The position numbers and the translations under genes were made by a program. From the NCBI GenBank assembly GCA_947501115.1, contig CANMVX010000002.1, positions 62,001 through 126,000 on the forward strand: a stretch of DNA of 64,000 nucleotides. Direction: 5' to 3'. The number at the start of each line of letters is the position of its first letter. The first letter of the stretch is position 1. Below are positions 18,682 to 27,181 of the stretch, piece by piece. Under the pieces are notes generated by a model. It was not told the DNA's origin, ran no database searches, and was given only the letters and a program-made list of their open reading frames with translations. Source of the DNA: Haliscomenobacteraceae bacterium. Its GTDB lineage: Bacteria > Bacteroidota > Bacteroidia > Chitinophagales > Saprospiraceae.

Positions 18682-19362
18682 TTAATAAATATTTACCGTT
18701 TGATAACCATTTTGCAACGTGACAAGATCTTTTTTCAAAAAAGTTGCCAAGTGTGTAGATTGAAGGTGTTCCTGAAAACTGGCTTCATTTTTAAAACACT
18801 CCCAAATGACAATGACGGTAGGATCCTCTTTTGATTGCTTAAGATCAAAAGAAACATTCCCTGCCTCCAAAAGAGTATGTTGCCTCAATATTTTTAACTC
18901 ATCCAGAGCAAATGAGACCTTTTCAACTTCTTTAATCTTTAAAATGGCCGTGGAATAAAAATATTCAGATTTACCCGATGGCTCAATTAAATCCCATAGA
19001 TTTCCATACAAATCTTCAAATACGGCTACTTTGCCATATTCCTCTAATCTGGGACCATTGATTATTTTTATATGATTGTCTAAGAGATTATTGAAATCTC
19101 TATCAAAATGGTCGGTATGCAGGAATAGAAAAACTCTTCCGCCCGTTTGATTTCCAACACTTTTTGCCTGCGTTTCATTGGCACTTTTTGCAAGCAAAAG
19201 AGCACATTCTTTTGCCCCTTTGGGTTTAACGACAACCCAGCGTTTGGTGTTAGTCAGGGGCGTATCTTCAATAAGATCAAAATTTAATTTTTTCGTATAA
19301 AAGTCAATAGCTTCATCGTAATCAGCTACAACCAAGGTCATTTGGGCAATATGTTGGTTCAT
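18682..19362 (-). CDS. VOC (glyoxalase-fold) domain fused to ABM-type monooxygenase domain
   Basis: 226 residues. Residues 1-125 form a VOC/glyoxalase unit (HIAQMTLVVADYDEAIDFYTKKLNFDLIED...FLHTDHFDRDFNNLLDN...GKVAVFEDLYGNLWDLIEP), with metal ligands likely His4 and the Glu near 125. Residues ~140-226 form an antibiotic-biosynthesis-monooxygenase domain (LDELKILRQHTLLEAGNVSFDLKQS...VIVIWECFKNEASFQEHLQSTHLATF), a ferredoxin-like fold that dimerises. Each domain is common alone; joined in one chain they suggest a small-molecule or heme/quinone-type oxygenase, substrate unknown. Divergent from the sulfatase gene, 67 bases apart or 91 from its preferred start. Confidence 0.8.
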   Translation of the reverse strand: MNQHIAQMTLVVADYDEAIDFYTKKLNFDLIEDTPLTNTKRWVVVKPKGAKECALLLAKSANETQAKSVGNQTGGRVFLFLHTDHFDRDFNNLLDNHIKIINGPRLEEYGKVAVFEDLYGNLWDLIEPSGKSEYFYSTAILKIKEVEKVSFALDELKILRQHTLLEAGNVSFDLKQSKEDPTVIVIWECFKNEASFQEHLQSTHLATFLKKDLVTLQNGYQTVNIY

Positions 19363-19453
19363 TTTTAAGGCAAATATATACGATTTTTCGTATTACTTCT
19401 TTTGCTTTTCTCCATAATCTGCGGGGCAAATGTTATCTTTCCTAAAAATTCAC

Positions 19454-20875
19454 ATGAGGATTAATATACTTATTGGCCTTATTTTATTCGTGTTTTTATC
19501 ATTGTCGCTGAAAGAAAATGAAAAGAGGCAAAGGCCAAATATAATTCTTGTTATGTCTGATGATCAGGGTTGGGGGCAAATGGGATATTATAATCACCCA
19601 TTTTTGCAGACACCTCATCTGAATGAAATGGCAAAAAATGGGCTAAGAATGGATCGTTTTTACGCAGGTGCACCTGTCTGTTCTCCGACCAGGTCTTCCG
19701 TTTTAACGGGACGGGCAAATGATCGTTCCGCTGTTTATGCCCATGGTTTCCCCATGAGAAGACAAGAAAAAACCGTGGCGCAGGCACTTCAAAAGGCTGG
19801 ATATAATACAGCACATTTTGGAAAATGGCATCTGGACGGGCTCAAAGGCCCGGGTGTGCCCATCCTTGCAGAAGATAATAGAAATCCGGGATTTTTTGGA
19901 TTCACCGAGTGGTTATCTGTATCCAATTTTTTTGATCTCAATCCCTTAATGAGTCATAAGGGTAACATTGCGGAGTATATTGGAAATTCATCTGATATCA
20001 TTGTAAACCAGGCACTTGATTTTATTTTGGGTCATAAAAACGAACCATTTTTTGTGGTTATATGGTTTGGAAGTCCTCATGATCCCTGGAGTGCTTTACC
20101 TGAGGATAAATCAAATTTCCCAAAAGGCATGGAGGAAGTGCAGCAAAATTATCTTGGCGAAATAGTGGAAATGGATAAATCTATTGGTTTGCTGAATTCG
20201 AAATTGAAGGAAATGGGTTTGGATGAAAATACCTTGATTTGGTTTAATAGTGATAATGGTGGCGTATCTGTCGGAGGTAAGGAAGGGGTAGGGGGACTGA
20301 GAGATTTTAAGGGAAGTCTTTATGAAGGAGGAATAAGGGTTCCTTGCATTATTAAGTGGCCTGCAACCATTAAGGGAGGAACCGTCAGTCATTTTCCGGC
20401 AAGTACCATGGATATTTTTCCTACCATCGCTTCCATTTGTAAATTACCAGATGATGTTTTTGTACGACCCTTCGATGGAAAGAGCCTTTTTCCTCTTTTT
20501 AAGGGAAAAGCAGAGGCATTTAGGAAAGATCCAATCCCATTTAAATATAGAAATCAAGGGGCTTTAATTGACAATGATTATAAATTATTGGTGGAAAATA
20601 TTGAGAAAAAGGAATACGTCTTATATGACTTGAAAAATGATAGGGCAGAAACGAAAAATATCATTTCCTTACATTCTTCGCGTGCGCAAAGAATGATTTC
20701 CAATTATGAGCAATGGATGGTAAGTGTTAACCAAAGTGTAAAGGGAGAAAACTATGAAGGTGGCTTGATGGAGAAAGATCCCGCCCCTGAATTCTGGTGG
20801 AATAAACCTGAATACGCCCCTTATTTGCCCTTATGGAAAAATCGACCTGAGTATAAGAAACAGTTAAATGATTGA
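19454..20875 (+). CDS. Type I sulfatase (arylsulfatase family)
   Basis: 473 residues from the ATG at 19454 (MRINILIGLILFVFLSLS signal peptide); the frame opens at 19430. RPNIILVMSDDQGWG carries the paired Asp that bind calcium. CSPTRSSVLTGR is the sulfatase signature, whose Cys is converted to formylglycine. FGKWHLDG, GSPHDPW and NSDNGGVSVGG supply the other active-site residues. It hydrolyses a sulfate ester on an unknown substrate, often a sulfated glycan. No formylglycine-generating enzyme is in the window, so maturation must come from elsewhere. Confidence 0.92.
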   Translation: MRINILIGLILFVFLSLSLKENEKRQRPNIILVMSDDQGWGQMGYYNHPFLQTPHLNEMAKNGLRMDRFYAGAPVCSPTRSSVLTGRANDRSAVYAHGFPMRRQEKTVAQALQKAGYNTAHFGKWHLDGLKGPGVPILAEDNRNPGFFGFTEWLSVSNFFDLNPLMSHKGNIAEYIGNSSDIIVNQALDFILGHKNEPFFVVIWFGSPHDPWSALPEDKSNFPKGMEEVQQNYLGEIVEMDKSIGLLNSKLKEMGLDENTLIWFNSDNGGVSVGGKEGVGGLRDFKGSLYEGGIRVPCIIKWPATIKGGTVSHFPASTMDIFPTIASICKLPDDVFVRPFDGKSLFPLFKGKAEAFRKDPIPFKYRNQGALIDNDYKLLVENIEKKEYVLYDLKNDRAETKNIISLHSSRAQRMISNYEQWMVSVNQSVKGENYEGGLMEKDPAPEFWWNKPEYAPYLPLWKNRPEYKKQLND

Positions 20876-20894
20876 AAAATCAGGAGGTCCGGGT

Positions 20895-21821
20895 TTAATT
20901 TCCCATTGGACTTGTATCGCATTTTACATCACCTACTACAAATTGAAGGCCATCGAGGAAAAATTGAAGTAATTGCGGATTACTGAAACTTTGCGCATTG
21001 TGAGCAGGAGATGAATAAAATATATTCCCTTTTCCGTATTTTTTAATCCAGGCAATATATCTTTTTTCGTCTCCACCGGGATATTTATTTCCCTCAATAT
21101 TAGCGCTTTCCATGTAAAGTAGCGGTCTGAAATTTTTGCTCATGTAAGCATTATTGAAGAAATAAGGCTCATCAATATGTGAAAATCCTTTTCCATTAAA
21201 ACCCTGTACTAAGGGATGATTGGGGTCAACTAATTTTACGTCAATCTTTTGTTGTTTGGGATGATAATCAAAACTACCGCCTAACATATCACTAAAAGCA
21301 TTCGATTTATTCTGCATCGTTACGGCGCCATGCATGGACATAATACCACCGCCTCGTTTTACAAATTGTAACAGATATTTTTCAAATTTGGCTGCCTTTT
21401 CCATGGCTTGAACAGTATCCAGCGTAGGGTCATTTTTAAATACATCCCAAAATAAATTACGTTTGTCCCCAATACTGCAATTGTTATTTAGGATAATAGC
21501 ATCGAATTGCTGTAACCAATTTTTGTCAAAATATTTTACGTCTCTGGTGTAAGTCATTTCAAAACCGCCCACTTTTTCTGTTATAGTTTTTAACATCGCT
21601 TCGGTATGGGGAATGACCCAATGATCAAAGCCGGTAAACAGGGAGAAAACCAGGACTTTATGTGTTTTAGCACTTGGAAAATGCTTCTTTACAGGAGCCA
21701 GGGCTTTTATTTCATTAATCCATGCATCGTTAAGTTCAATTTTAGGAAGATTTTGAGCTATAGCGCAGGGTAAGCTCAAATTCAAAAGGAAGAAAGTAAA
21801 AAACAGGGTAATGAATCTCAT
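20895..21821 (-). CDS. ThuA-domain secreted protein
   Basis: 308 residues from the ATG at 21821, where MRFITLFFTFFLLNLSLPCAIAQ is a signal peptide; the frame extends to 21893 but without it. The body is a ThuA glutamine-amidotransferase-like fold: VLVFSLFTGFDHWVIPHTEAML, FDAIILNN, FVKRGGGIMSMHGAV, HPKQQKIDVKLVDPNHPLVQGF, RYIAWIKKYGKGNIFYSSPAH. ThuA proteins in this phylum are typically secreted and tied to sugar metabolism; the exact reaction is unresolved. It converges with the sulfatase gene, the two stops being 19 bases apart. Confidence 0.87.
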   Translation of the reverse strand: MRFITLFFTFFLLNLSLPCAIAQNLPKIELNDAWINEIKALAPVKKHFPSAKTHKVLVFSLFTGFDHWVIPHTEAMLKTITEKVGGFEMTYTRDVKYFDKNWLQQFDAIILNNNCSIGDKRNLFWDVFKNDPTLDTVQAMEKAAKFEKYLLQFVKRGGGIMSMHGAVTMQNKSNAFSDMLGGSFDYHPKQQKIDVKLVDPNHPLVQGFNGKGFSHIDEPYFFNNAYMSKNFRPLLYMESANIEGNKYPGGDEKRYIAWIKKYGKGNIFYSSPAHNAQSFSNPQLLQFFLDGLQFVVGDVKCDTSPMGN

Positions 21822-22301
21822 TATGTTAATGTTTAGGGTAGCATTCAATTTCAAATATAATAAAATTAAGTAGAAAAATGTAGTTACTACCATTTGCCTG
21901 CTAATGGATTTGAATCACAGATTACAAGGATTAGAGGATTTCACTGATTATAGATAACGAAAGGTTTCAATATAAAATTCACCCACTAGCACTTGGTTTT
22001 GAATCAGGATTTCCAGGATTTCGAGGATTAACTATAACGTCTCCGGTTCGGGTGGATTGGTTATTATTAGATCGTTCTTTCATTTCGAAGCTTTTCGCCG
22101 ATGCGTCCACGCATCGGCGAAAAGCAGGGATTAATAGTATTCCTCTTAAATGACCATAGAACCTAATCCAAAGACGTCCCCTGTATTCCTCGAAATCCTG
22201 TAAATCCTGATTCAAAAACCATAAGCAGCTGCGCACTCATTTCCCAACTAACGCTTCAACTTGATCTTACATCCCATACCAAAAGGACGTATCTTTACAA
22301 A
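21822..22301. other. Repeat-filled region left of the AAA-nuclease gene
   Basis: No gene. It consists almost entirely of copy B of the dispersed hairpin element (21907-22222) plus ~80 bases leading into the ATPase-nuclease gene. Confidence 0.7.
21907..22222. repeat. Dispersed hairpin element, copy B
   Basis: The left part has two successive TTTGAATCA arms (21909 and ~21996, the second reading TTTTGAATCAGGATTTCC). The right end is AATCCTGTAAATCCTGATTC. The central hairpin at 22090-22125 is a perfect 16-bp stem, GCTTTTCGCCGATGCG, with loop TCCA. The block GACGTCC-TGTA-TCCTCGAAATCC before the right end is shared with copies A, C and D. Confidence 0.85.
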
Positions 22302-23864
22302 ATGAAAAGATTCTTTAATACTACGGGCTTGTGTAATGCTGAAGATCACTACATGGTAGATCCGTTTCGGAACATGTATGAGAACATATTGCACTTGATA
22401 CATTCGAAGCAATACTTCCTCATTCATGCGCCTCGGCAAACAGGTAAAACTACTTTTTTGCACGCTCTGGCTCATCGCCTGAATAAGGAAGGGAATTATG
22501 TTTCCGTGGTATGTTCTCTCGAATCAGCGGGTTATAACAGTATCTCCGTGGAAACGGCAAATGAGGTGTTTATACAATCTTTGTATTTGACTGCTAAAGT
22601 TTTTTTAACGCCCGATGCTTTACCGCCTAATCCGGATGGTTATTCACCGGGAAACCTATTACTAAGGAATTATCTCACTGATTGGTGCGATACACTAGAT
22701 AAACCCTTGGTTTTATTACTTGATGAGGTGGACGCTCTCTATGACGATGTGCTTATTTCTACTTTACGCCAATTACGGGACGGCTTTCAAACCCGCCCCA
22801 AACATTTCCCTCAATCTATTGCGTTGGTAGGCCTTAGAGATATCCGTGATTTTCGCATGCGGGCCCGGGCCGATAATCCTTCGATAGGTTCAGGTTCTCC
22901 ATTTAACATTAAAGCAAAATCTTTTTTCTTACCTGCATTTTCAAAAGAAGAAGTGCGTGGATTATTGGACCAACATACCCAAGATACTGGTCAGATTTTT
23001 TCTGAAGAGGTTTTAGATAAATTATATGCCTATTCGGGTGGACAACCCTGGTTGACCAACGCGCTGGCTAATGAGGTGGTAAGCGAGATGCTCAATAACG
23101 ATTATTCGCGCGAAATCACCCTGGACATGATTGAATTAGCCAAGGAGCGCCTTATAGAACAGCGCCAAACACACCTGGACAGTTTGGCAGACAAGATAGA
23201 TGACCCCCGGGTGCGACCCATTATTATGAGTATCATCACGGGTGATTCCCCCGCTTTTGATGGAGCAGATGATGCCATCCGATATTGCCGTGATTTAGGG
23301 CTTATTAGTACGGGTAATCCCATCCAGTTTGCCAATCCTATATACAGAGAAATCATAACCCGTATCTTAACCGTAGGCTTTTCCGTTGGCATAAATCAAG
23401 ATATTGCCCAGACGATTTGGTACCTGAACACTGACGGCACGTTGAATATGGACAAATTGCTGGACGCATTCACAGATTTTTACCGATGGAATTCAGAATC
23501 ATGGATTGATAGATATAAATATAAAGAAGCTGGACATCAATTATTTTTAATGGCTTTTTTGCAACGGATTATCAATGGGGGAGGACGCATCGAAAGGGAG
23601 ATGGCCACGGGAAATGGACGGACGGATTTAGTCATATTCTGGAAAGCACAGGTCATTACCATAGAGATAAAAATGCATCACGACGCTCGTTCTGAACCAC
23701 ATGGCATTCAACAATTAGCCCGTTACCTGGATAGACTAGGACAAAAAACCGGCTACATGGTATTTCTCGAGAAGAAAAGCGCTGCAGAATTATCCTGGGA
23801 AGAACGTATTCGTCGGGAAGTACATATCGTTAACAATAAGGAAATCATAATATATGCCATGTAG
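22302..23864 (+). CDS. AAA-type ATPase fused to PD-(D/E)XK nuclease-like domain
   Basis: 520 residues, no signal peptide. Residues 1-~330 are a P-loop ATPase: Walker A APRQTGKTT near 45, Walker B LVLLLDEVDALYDD near 137, an arginine-rich sensor region, and a winged-helix-like lid (GGQPWLTNALANEVV). The C-terminal ~110 residues match a PD-(D/E)XK nuclease core: GGGRIEREMATGNGRTDLVIFW then VITIEIKMHHD, i.e. E...D...E-x-K, then a Gln in IQQLARYLDR. Such ATPase-nuclease proteins are often in many copies per genome and may act in defence or as selfish elements. It is framed on both sides by the same dispersed repeat. Confidence 0.85.
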   Translation: MKRFFNTTGLCNAEDHYMVDPFRNMYENILHLIHSKQYFLIHAPRQTGKTTFLHALAHRLNKEGNYVSVVCSLESAGYNSISVETANEVFIQSLYLTAKVFLTPDALPPNPDGYSPGNLLLRNYLTDWCDTLDKPLVLLLDEVDALYDDVLISTLRQLRDGFQTRPKHFPQSIALVGLRDIRDFRMRARADNPSIGSGSPFNIKAKSFFLPAFSKEEVRGLLDQHTQDTGQIFSEEVLDKLYAYSGGQPWLTNALANEVVSEMLNNDYSREITLDMIELAKERLIEQRQTHLDSLADKIDDPRVRPIIMSIITGDSPAFDGADDAIRYCRDLGLISTGNPIQFANPIYREIITRILTVGFSVGINQDIAQTIWYLNTDGTLNMDKLLDAFTDFYRWNSESWIDRYKYKEAGHQLFLMAFLQRIINGGGRIEREMATGNGRTDLVIFWKAQVITIEIKMHHDARSEPHGIQQLARYLDRLGQKTGYMVFLEKKSAAELSWEERIRREVHIVNNKEIIIYAM

Positions 23865-23897
23865 GCGCGAATGGCCCCTGTCCAAAAACAGTTTACC

Positions 23898-23960
23898 CTT
23901 TTCATACCTGACCCCTTTGGGTCGCATTTCTATTGCTCATTAGGCCCCTGGCGGCACAAT
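23898..23960. repeat. Second dispersed repeat family, copy 1
   Basis: TTTCATACCTGACCCCTTTG followed by GGTCGCA and, after a ~15-base spacer, TTAGGCCCCTGGCGGCACAA. The same two blocks, with the same spacing, recur at 60558-60622. Confidence 0.8.
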
Positions 23961-24002
23961 GTCATAATGTAGAGACGCGATGCCTCGCGTCTTTCCCCCG
24001 AC

Positions 24003-24255
24003 AGGTTTCAATATAAAATTTACCCCTAGCACTAGGTTTTGAATCAGGATTTTCAGGATTACAGAGGACGTCTTTGGGTTAAGCGTAATTGTTATTCGTA
24101 GAGGATTACTTTATGCCCTTTTTTTCGCCGATGCGTAACGCATCGCCGAAAAGGCCGGAAATGAAAGCACCGTTTAATAATAACCTTCCCACCCAAACCG
24201 GAGACGTTATAATTAATCCTGGAAATCCTGTAAATCCTGATTCAAAACCAGGTGA
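24003..24255. repeat. Dispersed hairpin element, copy C
   Basis: It begins AGGTTTCAATATAAAATTTA and GGTTTTGAATCAGGATTTTC, has a core hairpin at ~24121-24152 (TTTTTCGCCGATGCG-TAA-CGCATC with one mismatch), and ends AATCCTGTAAATCCTGATTC AAAACC. It is in the same orientation as copy B, on the other side of the ATPase-nuclease gene. Confidence 0.82.
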
Positions 24256-24291
24256 TAAGGGTGAATTTTTTATTGTCACCTGTGAATGAAA

Positions 24292-24404
24292 TGCCGCTGC
24301 GTTACGCATCGGCGGAAGGGAGGGTTAAAATTATTTTTCTATAAATAACCATTTCGCATAATCCAAAGACGTCCTCTGTAATCCTCGAAATCCTGGTTCA
24401 AACA
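24292..24404. repeat. Dispersed hairpin element, half copy D
   Basis: Only the core (CCGCTGCGTTACGCATCGGCGG-like, 24292-24316) and the right half with GACGTCCTCTGTAATCCTCG AAATCCTGGTTC are present. The left arm is missing. Confidence 0.65.
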
Positions 24405-24613
24405 AGTCATACGGCAAAGGGTCCAATACCCGGAAATTTCACATAGCTAAAAGATAATGAGTGTTTTAATAAAACCTACTTTGAGAAAAGATGAAGTTTG
24501 TATTTTTTAAAGGATGATTTTCCAAGTAAGGCTAATCACATCAAGACTTAGAGTATTATTTTATAATAAAATACTATATAAAATATAAATAAAATTAATT
24601 AAATTATAAATAC

Positions 24614-24636
24614 TACATTTAATGGATTAAGATGTA
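24614..24636. promoter_or_regulatory. Palindrome related to the cassette operator, before FISUMP copy 1
   Basis: TACATTTAAT-GG-ATTAAGATGTA is an imperfect inverted repeat built of the TACATTAAT half-site seen near the other cassette genes. It ends 21 bases before the start codon at 24658, so it could be an operator or simply leader structure. Confidence 0.4.
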
Positions 24637-25152
24637 AAAAATTTAAAATAAATAGAAATGAAATTAAGAATCATTATTCTTATTCTCTTTCCGATGTTTG
24701 CATTAGCCCAGCAGACACCGCAGAAGATTAATTTCCAGTCTGTCTTGAGGAATAACTCGGGAGAGGTGGTTGGAAATAGGTTGGTCAATATACGAATCAG
24801 TATATTGTCGGGGAGTTCGAGTGGAACCAACGTTTTTAGCGAAACGCATATTAAAACAACGGATGCCTTAGGATTAATCAGTTTGCAAATTGGAACGGGT
24901 TCCCCGGTAGCTGGTATTTTTAGCAACATTAATTGGGGTATCCAGGCATATTTTATTAAATTAGAAGCGGATTTCAATGGGGGTACTACTTATGAATTTT
25001 TGGGTACACAAGAACTGATGAGTGTGCCTTTTGCACTTTACGCTGGTAAAACAGACACTTCAGTACTGGATCTGGCAAACAGATTTTCAACGAAGTTGAA
25101 TGTTACGGACACGTTTAATATGCTGTTGAATTACCGTAATGCATTGAATGAC

Positions 25153-25566
25153 AAAGCACCCATAAGTAGTCCTACATTTACAGGAACAGTTGGTGGCATT
25201 ACCAAAACTATGGTGGGATTGGGCAATGTGGACAATACAACGGATGCTGGTAAACCTGTATCGACAGCGACCCAAACGGCATTGGATTAAAAAGCACCCA
25301 TAAGTAGTCCTACATTTACAGGAACAGTTGGTGGCATTACCAAAACGATGGTGGGATTGGGCAATGTGGACAACACAACGGATGCCGGTAAACCTGTATC
25401 GACAGCGACTCAAACGACATTGGAATTAAAAGCACCCATTATTAGTCCTACATTCACTGGCACGGTTGGAGGAATTACCAAAACGATGGTAGGATTGCCA
25501 AATGTTGATAATACAACGGATGCTGGTAAACCTATTTCTACCGCTACTCAGACAACTTTGGATAAT
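25153..25566 (+). repeat. 138-bp tandem repeat, three copies (coding)
   Basis: Units begin at 25153, 25291 and 25429 and encode KAPISSPTFTGTVGGITKTM followed by VGLGNVDNTTDAGKP. The motif VGLGNVDNT is typical of phage tail-fibre stalks. Copies 1 and 2 are nearly identical, copy 3 more diverged. Confidence 0.92.
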
Positions 25567-25617
25567 AAGGTGAACAAAACTGACACGGCTACTATGCTAT
25601 CTACCTATTTAAGGAAA

Positions 25618-26001
25618 GCGGATACTGCCTCTTTGTCGAATCGTATTGATCTCAAGTTAACTAAAACGGACACTGCCTCTTTGTCAAATCGTATTGATCT
25701 CAAATTAACTAAAACGGACACTGCCTCCTTGTCAAATCGTATTGATTTCAAATTAACTAAAACGGACACAGCCTCCTTGTCGAATCGCATTGATCTCAAA
25801 TTAACTAAAACGGATACTGCCTCTTTGTCGAATCGTATTGATCTCAAATTAACTAAAACGGACACTGCCTCTTTGTCGAATCGTATTGATGGAAAATTAA
25901 CTAAAACGGACACTGCCTCTTTGTCGAATCGTATTGATGGAAAATTAACTAAAACAGACACGGCCTCCTTGTCAGAACGCATTAACACCAAGCTAAATAG
26001 T
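25618..26001 (+). repeat. 48-bp tandem repeat, eight copies (coding)
   Basis: Eight head-to-tail units of 16 codons (TDTASLSNRIDLKLTK with variants at the L/F/G position), the last one diverged (SERINTKLNS). Length-variable stalk of the FISUMP protein. The period is exactly in frame, so it is not a CRISPR array. Confidence 0.95.
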
Positions 26002-26835
26002 TCTGTTATTGATCTTGGTATTCGAACAGGAGATATCATTTATTGGGATGAAGGCTTACGCAAATTTAGAATTCTAGCTCCTGGTACTGAGGGTCAAGTT
26101 TTAAAGATAGTATCAGGTATACCAGTATGGGGAACTGTTGCAACTACTTCGGTTCCAGCTTTCTCTCCCTGCGGAACAACCATTTCTGACATTGATGGCA
26201 ACTCCTATAATACGGTTTTGATTGGTGCTCAGTGTTGGACAAAGGAGAATTTAAGAGTGAGAAGATATAATAATGGCACTTCGATACTTTTTGATGCCAG
26301 TGGTGATTCTGGTGGTAGTTCTACTACATGGCAAAATTTAACCATAGGAGCACATACCATTTATGCTCATGATAGTACGGTAACAACACCTTCGAACCGC
26401 ACCAAATATGGCTACCTATACAATTGGTATGCTGCAAAAGGGATATCTACAACTGGAAATATTGCAAGTACTGATACTTTAAAGATCTGCCCTTCTGGTT
26501 GGCACGTTCCTACTGACGCAGAGTGGACCACTTTGACTACTAATCTAGGTGGAGAAAACGCAGCAGGGGGTAAGATGAAATCCGTTGGTACTGCCTATTG
26601 GAATGGTCCCAATACAGGCGCAACGAATGAAAGTGGTTTTTCCGCTCTCCCAGGTGGTTTTCGCTATGGCGGTGGTAGTTTCGACTTTATTAGGAGCATC
26701 GCTTTCTTCTGGAGTGCGACTGAGTACGCCAGCTACTACGCCTGGATCCGCAACCTGAACCTCGGCCATGGCGGTGTGTACAGGGGCAGCGACGGTAAGT
26801 CGTTCGGTGCTTCCGTCCGTTGCCTCAGGGATTGA

Positions 26836-27181
26836 CTATTTGTCTATTTGACTATTTAGTAGGTAGGCAAATGCGGGCAGCAGAAAGTGGGTTTGGGGGG
26901 AATTCCCCCCAATGGGTCTTTGACGACCCGTCCTAAAATGCATAGTGAGTAGTCCATTTTAAAGCAAGGTATGCAGGGTAGGTGGCATAGAAATTATTAA
27001 GTGACCACTCTATAAAATGTTAAAAAATGATGTTAACCCATAAATACCACACAATAAACCGTTTATTTATAATTAAATTTATTTTTATGTCAAATGTTGA
27101 ATTAATGTGGTTCGTATTCATTATTTTTATCCAATTAATATTGGTGTTGAAAATAAATTAAAATTCAATGAAAATTTTATT
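26836..27181. other. Intergenic region after the FISUMP copy 1 head
   Basis: 346 bases. It contains two G+C-rich inverted repeats (26893-26912 and 26914-26929), then A+T-rich sequence with the probable promoter of the next gene. No gene is seen; the frame extending the next gene to 27107 is not favoured. Confidence 0.6.
26893..26929. other. Two adjacent G+C-rich hairpins 58-94 bases after the FISUMP stop
   Basis: TTGGGGGGAATTCCCCCCAA is a perfect 20-base palindrome (8-bp stem with AATT in the middle), immediately followed by GGGTC-TTTGAC-GACCC. Neither has a T-run, so they are poor terminators. Short G+C-rich inverted repeats just after the variable region are also a known feature of DGR targets. 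Confidence 0.55.

Larger units (their letters stand above)
23865..24657. other. Repeat-filled intergenic region before the first FISUMP cassette
   Basis: 793 bases with no gene I trust. It holds a copy of the second repeat family (23898-23960), copy C (24003-24255) and half copy D (24292-24404) of the hairpin element, then an A+T-rich promoter region for the first cassette. Confidence 0.7.
24658..26835 (+). pseudogene. FISUMP surface protein, cassette copy 1, with one in-frame stop
   Basis: 725 residues if the TAA at 25288-25290 is read through; frames 24658-25290 and 25348-26835 are the same frame. Signal peptide MKLRIIILILFPMFALAQ; N-terminal beta domain (KINFQSVLRNNSGEVVGN...TQELMSVPFALYA, ~20-125) shared with copy 3; three 46-residue tail-fibre-like repeats (VGLGNVDNTTDAGKPVSTAT); eight 16-residue TDTASLSNRIDLKLTK units, probably a coiled or beta-helical stalk; a FISUMP head (~500-725, [33 protein letters not shown]...GASVRCLRD). 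The stop lies where repeat 3 reads GAA TTA and repeat 1 reads GAT TAA. As it stands only a headless N-terminal part would be made. The 3' end shows DGR-like codon composition. Confidence 0.8.

Noticed and set aside
24089-24309. Short open frames on both strands
   Set aside because: They lie entirely in dispersed-element copy C and read its palindromic arms; no start context or family resemblance.
25153-25566. Prophage remnant suggested by tail-fibre-like repeats
   Set aside because: No other phage genes occur near; the protein has a signal peptide and FISUMP head, so it is a cellular surface protein.
25153-26001. Possible CRISPR array because of regular repeats
   Set aside because: Repeats are contiguous, in frame and coding, without unique spacers; no cas genes nearby.
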